A stretch of DNA of 64,000 nt from Clostridia bacterium (GCA_910575725.1 CAJTFE010000001.1:62001-126000), one strand, 5' to 3'. Counted from the stretch's first letter, positions 16,315 to 25,119 are shown. Notes: generated by a model from the sequence alone, not told the origin. Translations and numbers: made by a program.

Positions 16315-16833
16315 ATGTGTAGTTTAGAAGAATTGATAGGAGAAAAAGATAAATTTGCAATACAATATAAGATATTAGGGGTGGAAAGACCGTTTATTTT
16401 GGGGCATATATGTTATTGGATAAAAGGTGAACCAATTGGAGATTTTCAAAGTTCTACAATATTAAGTGATGTATATGTTTTTCTGCCACGAATTCTTTAT
16501 AATAACGATAATAGACAACATGAAAAGTTATTTAAAATGAAAAAAGAAGATGTTCTTTATTTATTAGGCGGCCAAGCATATTTGGATGATGATAAATATG
16601 AAGAGCAGGCTCTTATAGAAATGTGGTCTAGATTCAATATTGAAATAGGACTGGATGTATTCAAAGGTACAATTGTAAAATTAATAGAAAATGCGAAAGA
16701 TGCTCGTGTAATATTTTTTAGTAATAATGGATTTTTAAATGAGTTATATTTAAAGAAAGGAATCATAGATAGAGTTTTTGAAATTTTTGATGAAAAGCTT
16801 AATTTAATTTATAAGGAAATGGATCTTGAGTAA
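16315..16833 (+). CDS. Imm42-like immunity protein
   Basis: The start is uncertain: GTG at 16246 overlaps the SUFU gene, while ATG at 16315 follows AAGGG and gives ELIGEKDKFAIQYKIL, matching the usual family opening. The 172-residue product continues HICYWIKGEPIGDF, DNRQHEKLFKM, EMWSRFNIEIGLDVFKG and ARVIFFSNN. These blocks match my recollection of immunity protein 42; a Pfam search would confirm it. It is probably cotranscribed with its neighbours. Confidence 0.65.
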   Translation: MCSLEELIGEKDKFAIQYKILGVERPFILGHICYWIKGEPIGDFQSSTILSDVYVFLPRILYNNDNRQHEKLFKMKKEDVLYLLGGQAYLDDDKYEEQALIEMWSRFNIEIGLDVFKGTIVKLIENAKDARVIFFSNNGFLNELYLKKGIIDRVFEIFDEKLNLIYKEMDLE

Positions 16834-17338
16834 AAACATTATGGCAAACTTTAAGTATTATTCAGAGACGGTTAAACCTGTATTAGTTTTAGAGGAATAT
16901 ATACCTATACAAATTGAGTGGAAAAGAAAGAAGGAGGTGGTACAATATTTAGAATATGATGATGGACATAAATCATTATTAGAAATTGTTATTGGGGCTG
17001 AATCAAGAAAAATACATAAGATAATTATGCCATTATGTGATAATTATGTGGATAAAGAGTTAATAGAGTCTTATAATATTGAAGCATTAGATAATATCGG
17101 ATTATATATAATAACAAATAGTGATAAAGAGCAGGTAAAATGTGACATAAATCTATACATATATGAAAATGAGATTAATATAGTTTTGTCTAGCGAGCCT
17201 TGTGAAGTGTACAAATATATTGAAAATGGAAGAATCCGATTTGGCATGGACAAGTTTGACTGTTTGATAAAAATAGACATAATGGATTTATCAAGTAAAG
17301 AAAAAAAGCATATAATTCAAGAGTTGGAATTGCAATAG
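16826..17338 (+). CDS. Immunity-type protein, family not assigned
   Basis: The frame starts at TTG 16826 (AAGGAAATGGA upstream) or ATG 16841 and overlaps the previous gene by 8 bp. It encodes up to 170 residues rich in beta strands (YLEYDDGHKSLLEIVIGAES, then LYIITNSDKEQVKCDINLYI). No motif is recognised. Context suggests an immunity or accessory protein of the same operon as the SUFU and Imm42-like genes. Confidence 0.5.
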   Translation: MSKNIMANFKYYSETVKPVLVLEEYIPIQIEWKRKKEVVQYLEYDDGHKSLLEIVIGAESRKIHKIIMPLCDNYVDKELIESYNIEALDNIGLYIITNSDKEQVKCDINLYIYENEINIVLSSEPCEVYKYIENGRIRFGMDKFDCLIKIDIMDLSSKEKKHIIQELELQ

Positions 17339-17608
17339 CAAGGAATAATTTGAATGGATGGATTAATATCTGAATGAAATCACCAATCCCACAGCTATGC
17401 TGGGGAGAATAGAGTAAGCCGTAGTGAAGAGGGTGTCATAAAAAAGCTCCCTATTCTAATATGAGAAAGGTGTCGCAAGCCAATCTCAAGAATAAGAGCC
17501 GCTCCAAATGGGCAGTAAAAGTTTATCATATACAAGGTGAAAGATAAGCCATGCTATGATATTTGTAAGGTTATAAATTCGGCTTAATTTTGCTATGTTT
17601 ATAAAAAA
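17339..17608. other. Gene-free stretch with a possible IS200-type end
   Basis: At 17388-17405 lies the hairpin CCCACAGC-TAT-GCTGGGG, followed by AGTAAGCCGTAGTG. This resembles the end of the IS200 copy at 8529 (palindrome, then AAAGCCGTAGCG). A similar hairpin CCCCAG-TTAAT-CTGGGG is at 15634-15650. No transposase lies between them. The rest of the stretch shows nothing I can name. Confidence 0.35.
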
Positions 17609-18049
17609 ATGAAAGGAACAAAAATAAAAATGAGAGAAGTAGAAAAGAAAGATTATACGTTTAGTAACGATGAATATGATTCTATTTTTGTGGGGATTTG
17701 CAAATCACAGGAATTGCTTAATGAGTATTTTGATAAAGATTATGAATTGTTAAGCCTTGGTTATATTGGCTCTGAATTTGGAGTGGATTTTAATATCAAT
17801 ACTTATGATGAAGATTTTCTGGTATCGGTCGTAAATACTAAAATGTCAAACAATTTAGATGAAATATTTGCTAATGCAACAACTTTTGATATTGATTTGC
17901 TTAAAAATGATTATCCGGATAATTTAGACAGACTTTACAATACGGCTATTGTTATAGGCGGATTAAAATATGAGGGAGAAATAAAAGAAATTCAAAATGA
18001 GGAATTTGGCTATTTCAAATTTTTGGGAACATATCCTGCTGAGGAATAA
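17609..18049 (+). CDS. Imm22-like immunity protein
   Basis: The 146-residue product has FVGICKSQELLNEYFDKDYE (about 23-42), SEFGVDFNINTYDEDFL and YNTAIVIGGLKYEGEIKE, ending with FGYFKFLGTY. The order F-V-G, E-L-x-E-Y, F-G-x-D-F, D-D-F then N-x-x-I-x-x-x-G matches immunity 22 family proteins as I know them. It may start at ATG 17609 or ATG 17630. It is the last immunity-type gene of the island and converges on the ATPase relic. Confidence 0.65.
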   Translation: MKGTKIKMREVEKKDYTFSNDEYDSIFVGICKSQELLNEYFDKDYELLSLGYIGSEFGVDFNINTYDEDFLVSVVNTKMSNNLDEIFANATTFDIDLLKNDYPDNLDRLYNTAIVIGGLKYEGEIKEIQNEEFGYFKFLGTYPAEE

Positions 18050-18052
18050 GCA

Positions 18053-18421
18053 GATTATTTGAGAGATAAGTTTCTTATTCTCTTTTGCCAGCTGGGACGG
18101 TATGGACTTCCATATCATAGAAATTTTCGGGAATTCGCTGATATTGGGGTGCTTGGCAAAGGTCTTTTCTGGCACGATCTTCTGGGCACTGGCCAGCATC
18201 AGATTCTGTAGAATGCGATCTACATCTTTGGTGATCTCAAAAAACTGCTTGTATTCCTCATTTTCATCAAAGTTAAAGTAGGCTGTATTTTCATAATAAC
18301 GTCTGCCGAATTCTTTGAGAACCCAAGTTTTACCCACCTGACGCACACCCTTTAAAATTAACGGTTTGCGGTAAGGTGAATTCTTCCAATTCAGCAGCTT
18401 ATTCAAAATCAATCGCTCCAT
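18053..18421 (-). pseudogene. DUF4143-type AAA ATPase relic with internal deletion
   Basis: On the minus strand from 18421 the frame reads MERLILNKLLNWKNSPYRK and Walker A VRQVGKTW, then YFNFDENEEYKQFF and LMLASAQKIVPEKT. It jumps without Walker B or the DUF4143 fold to EFPKISMIWKSIPSQLAKEN, a later segment of the same family, and then loses similarity. Full-length members are roughly 400 residues; about 120 codons remain here. It is a deletion remnant marking the right edge of the island. Confidence 0.7.
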
Positions 18422-18677
18422 AGATACATTCCTTCACACTTTTATTAGGATTATTGTGCATCATGATCACATTTTTGTTATATGCCAAGCCCGTGAAAAA
18501 TACAACCCGTATCCCATAATTATTCTTGTATTATTCTTGTACTCTGCCAGACTGTTGACAGAATCTACCTCATACTGGCACTTTTGCCATTACTGTTTAT
18601 GTGATGCTGTTCTGCGAGGTGTTTCCGTACATTTTGTGCGGAAACATAAGGTTGTCTGCCGAGGGTGTCTAATTTTC

Positions 18678-18706
18678 TTGCAACTCCGTTCAAGATCCTC
18701 TATAAT
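18678..18706 (+). promoter_or_regulatory. Strong sigma-A-type promoter for rluF
   Basis: TTGCAA (18678-18683), 17-nt spacer and TATAAT (18701-18706). It would give a ~235-nt leader before rluF. Upstream, 18422-18677 has no gene; it holds a small hairpin (GTTTCCG/CGGAAAC near 18619-18645). Confidence 0.7.
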
Positions 18707-18742
18707 TAAGGTACATTGCAAAGAAAACATTTTGCAGAAACA

Positions 18743-18773
18743 CCTTACAGGCAAGGTGAATTTGCCTGTAAGG
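18743..18773 (+). promoter_or_regulatory. Perfect 12-bp hairpin in the rluF leader
   Basis: CCTTACAGGCAA (18743-18754) pairs perfectly with TTGCCTGTAAGG (18762-18773) around a 7-nt loop. No T-run follows, so it is not a plain terminator. It precedes the three tandem repeats in the same leader. Confidence 0.5.
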
Positions 18774-18797
18774 CAAAGAGAAGGCGCCCTGGGGCGT

Positions 18798-18940
18798 ATA
18801 CCTTTATGCACAAAAAGATGTGCAATCTAAGGAAACACCCTACGGGCATACCTTTATGCACAAAAAACATGTGCAAATTAAGGAAACACCCTACGGGCAT
18901 ACCTTTATGCACAAAAAACATGTGCAAATTAAGGAAAGGA
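18798..18940 (+). repeat. Three ~50-nt tandem repeats in the rluF leader
   Basis: Copies begin at 18798, 18848 and 18899 (periods 50 and 51). Each reads ATACCTTTATGCACAAAAA, then A/C-ATGTGCA and a TAAGGAAA tract. Copies one and two end CACCCTACGGGC, while copy three ends in the ribosome site before rluF. TGCAC/GTGCA inside each copy can form a small hairpin, and every copy carries a ribosome-site-like AAGGAAA. This is not a CRISPR array: there are no unique spacers. Confidence 0.85.
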
Positions 18941-18949
18941 TCACATCAT

Positions 18950-19690
18950 ATGGAAGAAATCCGTTTGAATAAATTTTTAAGCGAGGCTGGCGTATGCTCC
19001 AGGCGTGAGGCGGACAGAATGATTGAGGAAGGCCGCATTACCGTAGACGGCAGGAAGGCCGAGACGGGCATGCGCGTGCGCCCGGATCAGGAAATCAAGG
19101 TGGGAAAGAAGATCATTTCTATGGAGCGTGAGGAGGAAGTGCTTCTGGCAGTTTACAAGCCTGTGGGAGTTGTCTGCACCACCGACAGAAGGGAGAAGCG
19201 CAACATCGTGGACTATGTGGGCTATCCAGTCCGTATCTACCCGATCGGGCGTCTGGATAAGGATTCCGAGGGACTGATCCTGATGACCAACATCGGAAGC
19301 CTGGTCAATAAAATGATGCGTGCCGCCAATTACCATGAGAAGGAATACCTGGTTACCGTTCATAAGCCGGTGACAGACGCCTTTCTGGATCGTATGGCCA
19401 AAGGAGTGCGTATCCGCAAGGAGGAAAAGGGTGAGGTGCTCTTAGACGCCGTGACAAGGCCCTGCCAGGTGGAAAAGCTTGGAAAATGCAGCTTCCGCAT
19501 TATTTTAACCCAGGGCTTGAACCGGCAGATCCGCCGGATGTGTGAGGCGCTCGGCTATCAGGTAACCCATTTAAAACGAGTGAGGGTTCTGAATATCGAG
19601 TTAAAGGGCATGCGCCCGGGGACATGGCGGAAAGTGACGGACAAGGAATTAAAAGAGCTTTTCGAATTGCTGAGAGGATCTGCCGGATGA
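18950..19690 (+). CDS. rluF: 23S rRNA pseudouridine synthase RluF
   Basis: The ATG at 18950 is the genuine start (AAGGAAAGGA upstream); the longer open frame to 18716 only translates the leader repeats. The 246-residue protein has an N-terminal S4 RNA-binding domain (LNKFLSEAGVCSRREADRMI), then the RsuA/RluB/E/F catalytic block GRLDKDSEGL with Asp103, and QGLNRQIRRMCEALGY. Family order and length fit RluF, which modifies U2604 of 23S rRNA; RluB/E cannot be fully excluded. Confidence 0.88.
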   Translation: MEEIRLNKFLSEAGVCSRREADRMIEEGRITVDGRKAETGMRVRPDQEIKVGKKIISMEREEEVLLAVYKPVGVVCTTDRREKRNIVDYVGYPVRIYPIGRLDKDSEGLILMTNIGSLVNKMMRAANYHEKEYLVTVHKPVTDAFLDRMAKGVRIRKEEKGEVLLDAVTRPCQVEKLGKCSFRIILTQGLNRQIRRMCEALGYQVTHLKRVRVLNIELKGMRPGTWRKVTDKELKELFELLRGSAG

Positions 19691-19727
19691 AAAGGCGCAG
19701 GTGCGGCATAGAAAGGAAGCGGTAGCA

Positions 19728-21680
19728 ATGGACGAAAAAAAGGCGAGAATGAGGGAACTGGTAGAGCTTCTGAACCGGGCTGGACGGGCTTATTACCAGG
19801 AAGCCCGTGAGATTATGGACAATTATGAATATGACAAGCTCTACGACGAGCTTTTAAAGCTGGAAAAGGAAACAGGAACCATTCTGTCAGGAAGCCCCAC
19901 GGTTCATGTGGGCTATGAGGTCTTAAGCGATCTTCCCAAGGAACGGCATGAGAGTCCAATGCTTTCCCTGGACAAAACTAAGGAGGTAGAGGAGCTGAAG
20001 GAGTGGGTAGGCGCACACAAAACCCTTCTTTCCTGGAAGCTGGACGGTCTGACCATTGTGCTCACCTACCGGGAGGGACGGCTTTTCAAGGCAGTTACCC
20101 GAGGAAACGGCGAGGTGGGCGAGGTCATTACCAACAATGCCAGGGTGTTTCGGAATATCCCTCTGCAGATTCCTTACCAGGGCGAGCTTATCCTTCGGGG
20201 CGAGGCCGTAATCGGCTACCAGGAATTTGCCCGGATTAATGAAGAGATTGAGGATGAACAAGACAGGTATAAAAATCCCCGGAATCTGTGCAGCGGCTCC
20301 GTCCGTCAGCTCAACAACGAGATAACCGCAAAGCGGAATGTGAACTTTTTTGCCTTTTCCCTGGTGTCGGCGGAAGAAGAGAGCTTTGAAAATTCCCACG
20401 AAAAAGAGTTTCTCTGGCTTCGGGAGCAAGGCTTTGAGGTGGTGGAATACCGGGTGGTGACGGCGGAAAATCTGGAGGAGGCTGTCCGCTGGTTTTCCGA
20501 ACATATTTCGGAAAATGATTTCCCCTCCGACGGACTGGTGGCTGTTTACGACGACATTTCCTATGGCAGATCCCTTGGCCGGACATCCAAATTTCCTCGG
20601 GATTCCATGGCTTTCAAATGGGCCGACGAGATTCGGGAAACAAAGCTGAAGGAAATCGAGTGGAGCCCCTCGCGGACGGGCCTCATAAATCCAGTGGCCA
20701 TCTTCGAGCCGGTGGAGCTTGAGGGCACCACCGTAAGCCGGGCCAGCGTCCACAACATCAGTATTTTAAAGGCTCTGGAGCTTGGAATCGGCGATACCAT
20801 CCAGGTTTATAAGGCCAATATGATCATTCCCCAGATAGCGGAAAACCAGACCCGGAGCAAAACAGTAGAGATTCCCAAGGTCTGCCCGGTCTGCGGAGGC
20901 GCTACGGAGATCCGGAAAGTCAACGATGCAGAGTCCCTCTACTGCACCAACAGCGAATGCCAGGCCAAAAAGATCAAATCCTTTACCCTGATGGTCAGCC
21001 GTGACGCCTTGAACATTGAAGGCCTTTCCGAGGCCACCCTGGAAAAGTTCATTGCCAGAGGCTTTATCCACGAACCGGCGGATATCTTCCGGCTGGAGCG
21101 CCATCGGGAAGAGATGGTGAACCTGGAGGGCTTTGGGGAAAAGTCTTATGAGAATCTTATGGCAAATGTGGAAAAGGCCAGGAATACTACCTTGGCCAGA
21201 GTGATTTACAGCCTGGGCATTCCGAACATCGGTCTGGCCGGGGCAAAGCTTATCTGCCGGGAATTTGACAACCGGACGGAAGCGATGCTGAATGCAGAAC
21301 CGGAGGAGCTGGCGGCCATTGACAGGATAGGTGATGTGATTGCCGAAAGCTTTGTGGGCTATTTTCGGGACGAAGGGAAAAAGGAGCGTTTCTTAAACCT
21401 GCTGTCAGAGCTTACCATTGCACAGGAGGAGAGGGCGGATGAGGAGCAGCAGACCTTAAAGGGAAAGGTGTTTGTTATCACTGGAAGCCTCAATCATTTT
21501 TCCAACCGCACAGAGCTTAAGGAACTGATTGAATCCAAAGGAGGGAAGGTGACTGGAAGCGTAACAGGCAAGACAGATTATCTGATCAACAATGACACAG
21601 CCTCGGGTTCCTCAAAAAACAAAAAGGCAAAGGAGCTGGGTGTGGCGATTATTTCGGAAGAGGAGTTTTTGACATTATGA
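19728..21680 (+). CDS. ligA: NAD-dependent DNA ligase LigA
   Basis: The ATG at 19728 follows AAAGGAAG; the 650-residue product has all LigA parts: N-terminal Ia domain, adenylation motif with Lys104 in WKLDGLT, oligonucleotide-binding domain, zinc finger Cys386, Cys389, Cys406 and Cys411, helix-hairpin-helix repeats and a C-terminal BRCT domain (LKGKVFVITGSLNHFSNR). The KLDG variant, rather than the more usual KIDG, and the slightly short length suggest a Clostridia branch of the family. It seals nicks in replication and repair. Confidence 0.93.
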   Translation: MDEKKARMRELVELLNRAGRAYYQEAREIMDNYEYDKLYDELLKLEKETGTILSGSPTVHVGYEVLSDLPKERHESPMLSLDKTKEVEELKEWVGAHKTLLSWKLDGLTIVLTYREGRLFKAVTRGNGEVGEVITNNARVFRNIPLQIPYQGELILRGEAVIGYQEFARINEEIEDEQDRYKNPRNLCSGSVRQLNNEITAKRNVNFFAFSLVSAEEESFENSHEKEFLWLREQGFEVVEYRVVTAENLEEAVRWFSEHISENDFPSDGLVAVYDDISYGRSLGRTSKFPRDSMAFKWADEIRETKLKEIEWSPSRTGLINPVAIFEPVELEGTTVSRASVHNISILKALELGIGDTIQVYKANMIIPQIAENQTRSKTVEIPKVCPVCGGATEIRKVNDAESLYCTNSECQAKKIKSFTLMVSRDALNIEGLSEATLEKFIARGFIHEPADIFRLERHREEMVNLEGFGEKSYENLMANVEKARNTTLARVIYSLGIPNIGLAGAKLICREFDNRTEAMLNAEPEELAAIDRIGDVIAESFVGYFRDEGKKERFLNLLSELTIAQEERADEEQQTLKGKVFVITGSLNHFSNRTELKELIESKGGKVTGSVTGKTDYLINNDTASGSSKNKKAKELGVAIISEEEFLTL

Positions 21681-22495
21681 AAAAGGACAGAAGGATTGTG
21701 TTTTTTGACATTGACGGGACTATCTTTGAACAGGGCAAGGGAATTCCGGACAGCACCAGGGAGGCCCTTGGACTGTTGAAAAAAAACGGACATATTCCAG
21801 TGGTGTGTACAGGGCGGTCCATGGCCAGTGTATTTCCGGAGATCCTGGATCTGGATTTTCCGGCAGTGATTGCAGGGGCCGGAACCTATGTGGAATATGA
21901 GGGGAAGGTGATCCGCAGCCAGCTTCTTGACCATAGACTTGTGGAGCGGACGGTGCCTCGCCTGGAGAGTTGCGGATGCTCGCTGGTTCTGGAAGGCCCG
22001 GAATATCTGAGCTACCGGAAGGAAGGGGATGCCACTGACTTTTATGAGGTTCTGAACCGGCTTCACAGAGAGTATCCCCATCGGATCAAGGAGATGGAGC
22101 CCAAGAAGGATGAGGCAAATAAGATTTCGGCCAGAATTTCGGATCCGGAAGCTTTTGGGGTTTTGGCCAGGGAGCTTGAGAAGGATTTTTCCATTGTCCG
22201 CTATGAGAGCTATCCTTTTGTGGAGATGATGCCGGCCGGAATCAATAAGGCAGCCGGGATTCAGATATTGATAGAGCATCTTGGAATTCCTCATGCCCAT
22301 ACATATGCATTTGGGGATGGCCCAAATGACTTAGAAATGTTACAATATGTACAGTACGGAACAGCCATGGGCAATTCCGAGCAGAGCGTGTTCCAGGCGG
22401 CAAAATACCGGACTAAGGGCATCTGGGAGGACGGAATCTACCTGGCGCTTAAAAGATACGGGCTTATCGGAGCAGGGGCTGCGTGCACTGTTTAA
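21677..22495 (+). CDS. Cof-type HAD-superfamily hydrolase
   Basis: This 272-residue protein overlaps the ligA stop by 4 bp. HAD motifs are DIDGTI (nucleophile Asp near residue 11), a Thr in VVCTGRS, a Lys in INKAAGI and GDGPNDLEM. The cap is of the Cof/SupH type, which dephosphorylates small sugar phosphates or flavin intermediates. The last six codons and the stop are part of the palindromic repeat that follows, so the C-terminus has been reshaped by that element. Confidence 0.88.
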   Translation: MKKDRRIVFFDIDGTIFEQGKGIPDSTREALGLLKKNGHIPVVCTGRSMASVFPEILDLDFPAVIAGAGTYVEYEGKVIRSQLLDHRLVERTVPRLESCGCSLVLEGPEYLSYRKEGDATDFYEVLNRLHREYPHRIKEMEPKKDEANKISARISDPEAFGVLARELEKDFSIVRYESYPFVEMMPAGINKAAGIQILIEHLGIPHAHTYAFGDGPNDLEMLQYVQYGTAMGNSEQSVFQAAKYRTKGIWEDGIYLALKRYGLIGAGAACTV

Positions 22496-22726
22496 GGTTT
22501 GCGGAACTGGAAAACAGCAAAGCTTGAATAGTACACAGAAGAATTTACGGACACAATGTATTGTGGCCGGAAATTCTTCTACCCATCGTGTACTATTTAA
22601 GGTTTGCGGAACTGGAAAACAGCAAAGCTTGAACAATGCACAGAAGAATTTACGGACACATGTTTTAGTGGCCGGAAATTCTTCTACCCCCGTGCATTGT
22701 TCAAGTTTTGCGGAACTGTAATAGAA
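22484..22726 (+). repeat. Tandem ~105-nt palindromic repeats (family A, locus 1)
   Basis: The boundary motif GGAACTG recurs at 22503, 22608 and 22712 (periods 105 and 104). Each full unit folds into a long hairpin: 22518-22595, and 22623-22710 with arms such as GAAGAATTTACGG/CCGGAAATTCTTC and GAACAATGCAC/GTGCATTGTTC. The upstream half copy carries the HAD stop codon. The tail leads into the GAAAGGAGC ribosome site of glgB. Confidence 0.85.
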
Positions 22727-22740
22727 AGGAGCAAAAAAGT

Positions 22741-25119
22741 ATGGATGAAAAATTGTATGATTTGATGAACTGGCCCAGGATTGAGGCGATTGTTTATTCT
22801 GAGGAGGATCAGCCCCAGGAGATTCTCGGAGCTCACAGGGTGGGAGGCGGAATTCTGATTCAGACTTTTTTGCCCACAGCCGTAAAAGTAACGGTGGTCA
22901 TCTATGGAAGCGGACGGGAATTCCCCATGGAGAAGGTAGATGAGAGCGGTTTTTTTGCAGTTCTGCTCCCAACCGGAAGAAAGCTTCCGGAATATACGTA
23001 TATGGTCGAGTATGACAACGGAACAAAGGAAGAGCTGGCCGACCCCTATTCCTTTACGCCGAAGGTATTTACAAAAGCAGATTTGGACAAGTTTGCGGCA
23101 GGAATCCACTATACCATTTATGAGAAGCTGGGTGCGCATCCCATGGCCGTTGACAACATGTACGGGGTATACTTTGCTGTCTGGGCTCCCAATGCCACGC
23201 GGGTCAGCGTGGTGGGAGACTTTAATCTTTGGGACGGGCGTCTTCATCCCATGTGCAGGATTCCGGATTCCGGCATTTTTGAACTTTTTATTCCCGGACT
23301 GCAGCCGGGGGAAAATTATAAATTTGAGATCAAGACCAAGAGCAGGCTTACCATGTTAAAGGCGGATCCCTATGCCAATGGGGCGCAGCTTCGGCCGGAT
23401 ACGGCTTCTGTTGTCCGGGATTTGACGGATTTCACGTGGACGGACAAAGCCTGGCTGGAACAGCGGAAAAAGACGGATTACAAAAAGTCCCCCATGCTGG
23501 TTTATGAGCTTCACTTAGGCTCCTGGAAAAAGCCGGAGGAGGAATCCGGAAGGGAATTTTACAATTACCGGGAGATTGCAGAGGAGCTGGCTCCTTATGT
23601 GAAGGAAATGGGCTATACCCATGTGGAGCTGATGCCGGTGATGGAGCATCCTTTTGACGCCTCCTGGGGCTACCAGGTGACCGGCTACTATGCGCCTACG
23701 GCCCGGTACGGAACGCCGGAGGACTTTATGTACTTTATGAATTATCTGCACAGTCAGGGCATCGGCGTGATCCTGGACTGGGTTCCGGCTCATTTTCCCA
23801 GGGACACCTTTGGACTGGCTGCCTTTGACGGGACATGCCTCTATGAACACTGGGATCCCAGGCAGGGTTCCCATCCTCACTGGGGAACCCTTATCTACAA
23901 TTACGGCCGGCCCCAGGTAAAGAACTTCCTGATTGCAAACGCCCTGTTCTGGACAGAGGTTTACCATGCGGACGGCATCCGTATGGATGCAGTGGCCTCT
24001 ATGCTGTACCTGGATTATGGGAAAAATGACGGAGAGTGGGTAGCGAATATCTACGGCGGCAAGGAGAATCTGGAGGCCGTAGAGTTCCTGAAGCATCTGA
24101 ATTCCATTTTCAAGAAGCGCAGGGACGGAGCTTTGCTCATTGCAGAGGAATCCACTGCATGGCCCAAGGTGACGGGGGCTGTGGAGGAGGAAGGCCTGGG
24201 CTTTGATTTCAAATGGAATATGGGCTGGATGAATGACTTTATCGGATATATGCACTATGATCCGGTATTCCGTGCTTATCATCATGGGGAGCTCACGTTC
24301 AGCATGATTTATGCCTACAGTGAGAGCTTTATCTTAAGCCTTTCCCACGACGAGGTAGTTCACGGCAAGGCATCCTTAGTAGGGAAAATGCCGGGAGATC
24401 GGGATTCCCAGCTCAACAACCTTCGGGCGGCTTACGGTTATATGATGGCGCATCCGGGGAAAAAGCTGCTCTTTATGGGGCAGGAGTTTGCGCCCTTTGA
24501 GGAGTGGAATGAAAACGTGGGCCTGGACTGGGAGCTTCTGCAGTATCAGGATCACAGCAATATGAGGGATTACGTAAAGGCTTTGAACACCTTTTTACGG
24601 GAGCACCCGGCTCTTTATGAACAGGATCATGAGCCGGAGGGCTTTGAGTGGATCAACAATATTTCCGCCAATGAGAATATGCTGGTATTCTTAAGAAAGG
24701 CGAAAAAGGGCAGGGAAACGCTGTTGATTGTGTGCAACTTTTCACCTCTTGTATACGAAAAGCATAAAATCGGCGTGCCCTTTGAGGGAAGGTATAAAGA
24801 GATCTTCAACAGTGACAGCGAAGAATTCGGAGGAAGCAGCGTGCGGAATAAACGTGCGAAATTGTCGAAAAAGTCCGAATGCGACGGCCGGGAGAATTCC
24901 ATTGAGATCACGGTTCCGCCCATGGGAATTGCCGTATTTACCTGTACGCCGGAGAAGGTTCCGGTGAAGAAAGGAAGGGCCGGGAAAACGGAGAAGCTCA
25001 TAAAGACAGAAAAGCCTGAATTATCCGCTGGGGAGAAAAAGGTGTCCAAGACAGCCAGGGCTGAAGCGAAGAAGGAAACAAAAGCTGCAGAAAAAAAGCC
25101 AGCAGCAAAGAATAAATAA
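22741..25119 (+). CDS. glgB: 1,4-alpha-glucan branching enzyme GlgB with Lys/Ala-rich tail
   Basis: The ATG at 22741 follows GAAAGGAGC; 792 residues. GH13 motifs are seen in order: ILDWVPAHF, DGIRMDAVAS with nucleophile Asp416, AEESTAW with the Glu469/Glu470 pair and LSHDEVVHG with Asp537. A CBM48 module precedes them (FAVWAPNATRVSVVGDFNLW, about 148-167). The last ~55 residues are Lys/Ala/Glu-rich and low complexity, beyond the normal end. It makes alpha-1,6 branches in glycogen. No other glycogen genes are in the window. Confidence 0.93.
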   Translation: MDEKLYDLMNWPRIEAIVYSEEDQPQEILGAHRVGGGILIQTFLPTAVKVTVVIYGSGREFPMEKVDESGFFAVLLPTGRKLPEYTYMVEYDNGTKEELADPYSFTPKVFTKADLDKFAAGIHYTIYEKLGAHPMAVDNMYGVYFAVWAPNATRVSVVGDFNLWDGRLHPMCRIPDSGIFELFIPGLQPGENYKFEIKTKSRLTMLKADPYANGAQLRPDTASVVRDLTDFTWTDKAWLEQRKKTDYKKSPMLVYELHLGSWKKPEEESGREFYNYREIAEELAPYVKEMGYTHVELMPVMEHPFDASWGYQVTGYYAPTARYGTPEDFMYFMNYLHSQGIGVILDWVPAHFPRDTFGLAAFDGTCLYEHWDPRQGSHPHWGTLIYNYGRPQVKNFLIANALFWTEVYHADGIRMDAVASMLYLDYGKNDGEWVANIYGGKENLEAVEFLKHLNSIFKKRRDGALLIAEESTAWPKVTGAVEEEGLGFDFKWNMGWMNDFIGYMHYDPVFRAYHHGELTFSMIYAYSESFILSLSHDEVVHGKASLVGKMPGDRDSQLNNLRAAYGYMMAHPGKKLLFMGQEFAPFEEWNENVGLDWELLQYQDHSNMRDYVKALNTFLREHPALYEQDHEPEGFEWINNISANENMLVFLRKAKKGRETLLIVCNFSPLVYEKHKIGVPFEGRYKEIFNSDSEEFGGSSVRNKRAKLSKKSECDGRENSIEITVPPMGIAVFTCTPEKVPVKKGRAGKTEKLIKTEKPELSAGEKKVSKTARAEAKKETKAAEKKPAAKNK

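Noticed and set aside
18798..18940. Possible CRISPR array
   Set aside because: Three contiguous repeats of the same whole unit without unique spacers, and no cas genes in the window.
18716..18949. N-terminal extension of RluF through the tandem repeats
   Set aside because: The extension only translates the leader repeats; the ribosome site and the S4 domain start at 18950.
22347..22721. 124-codon ORF across the glgB-upstream repeats
   Set aside because: It is in another frame of the HAD gene and the palindromic units; no ribosome site or domain.
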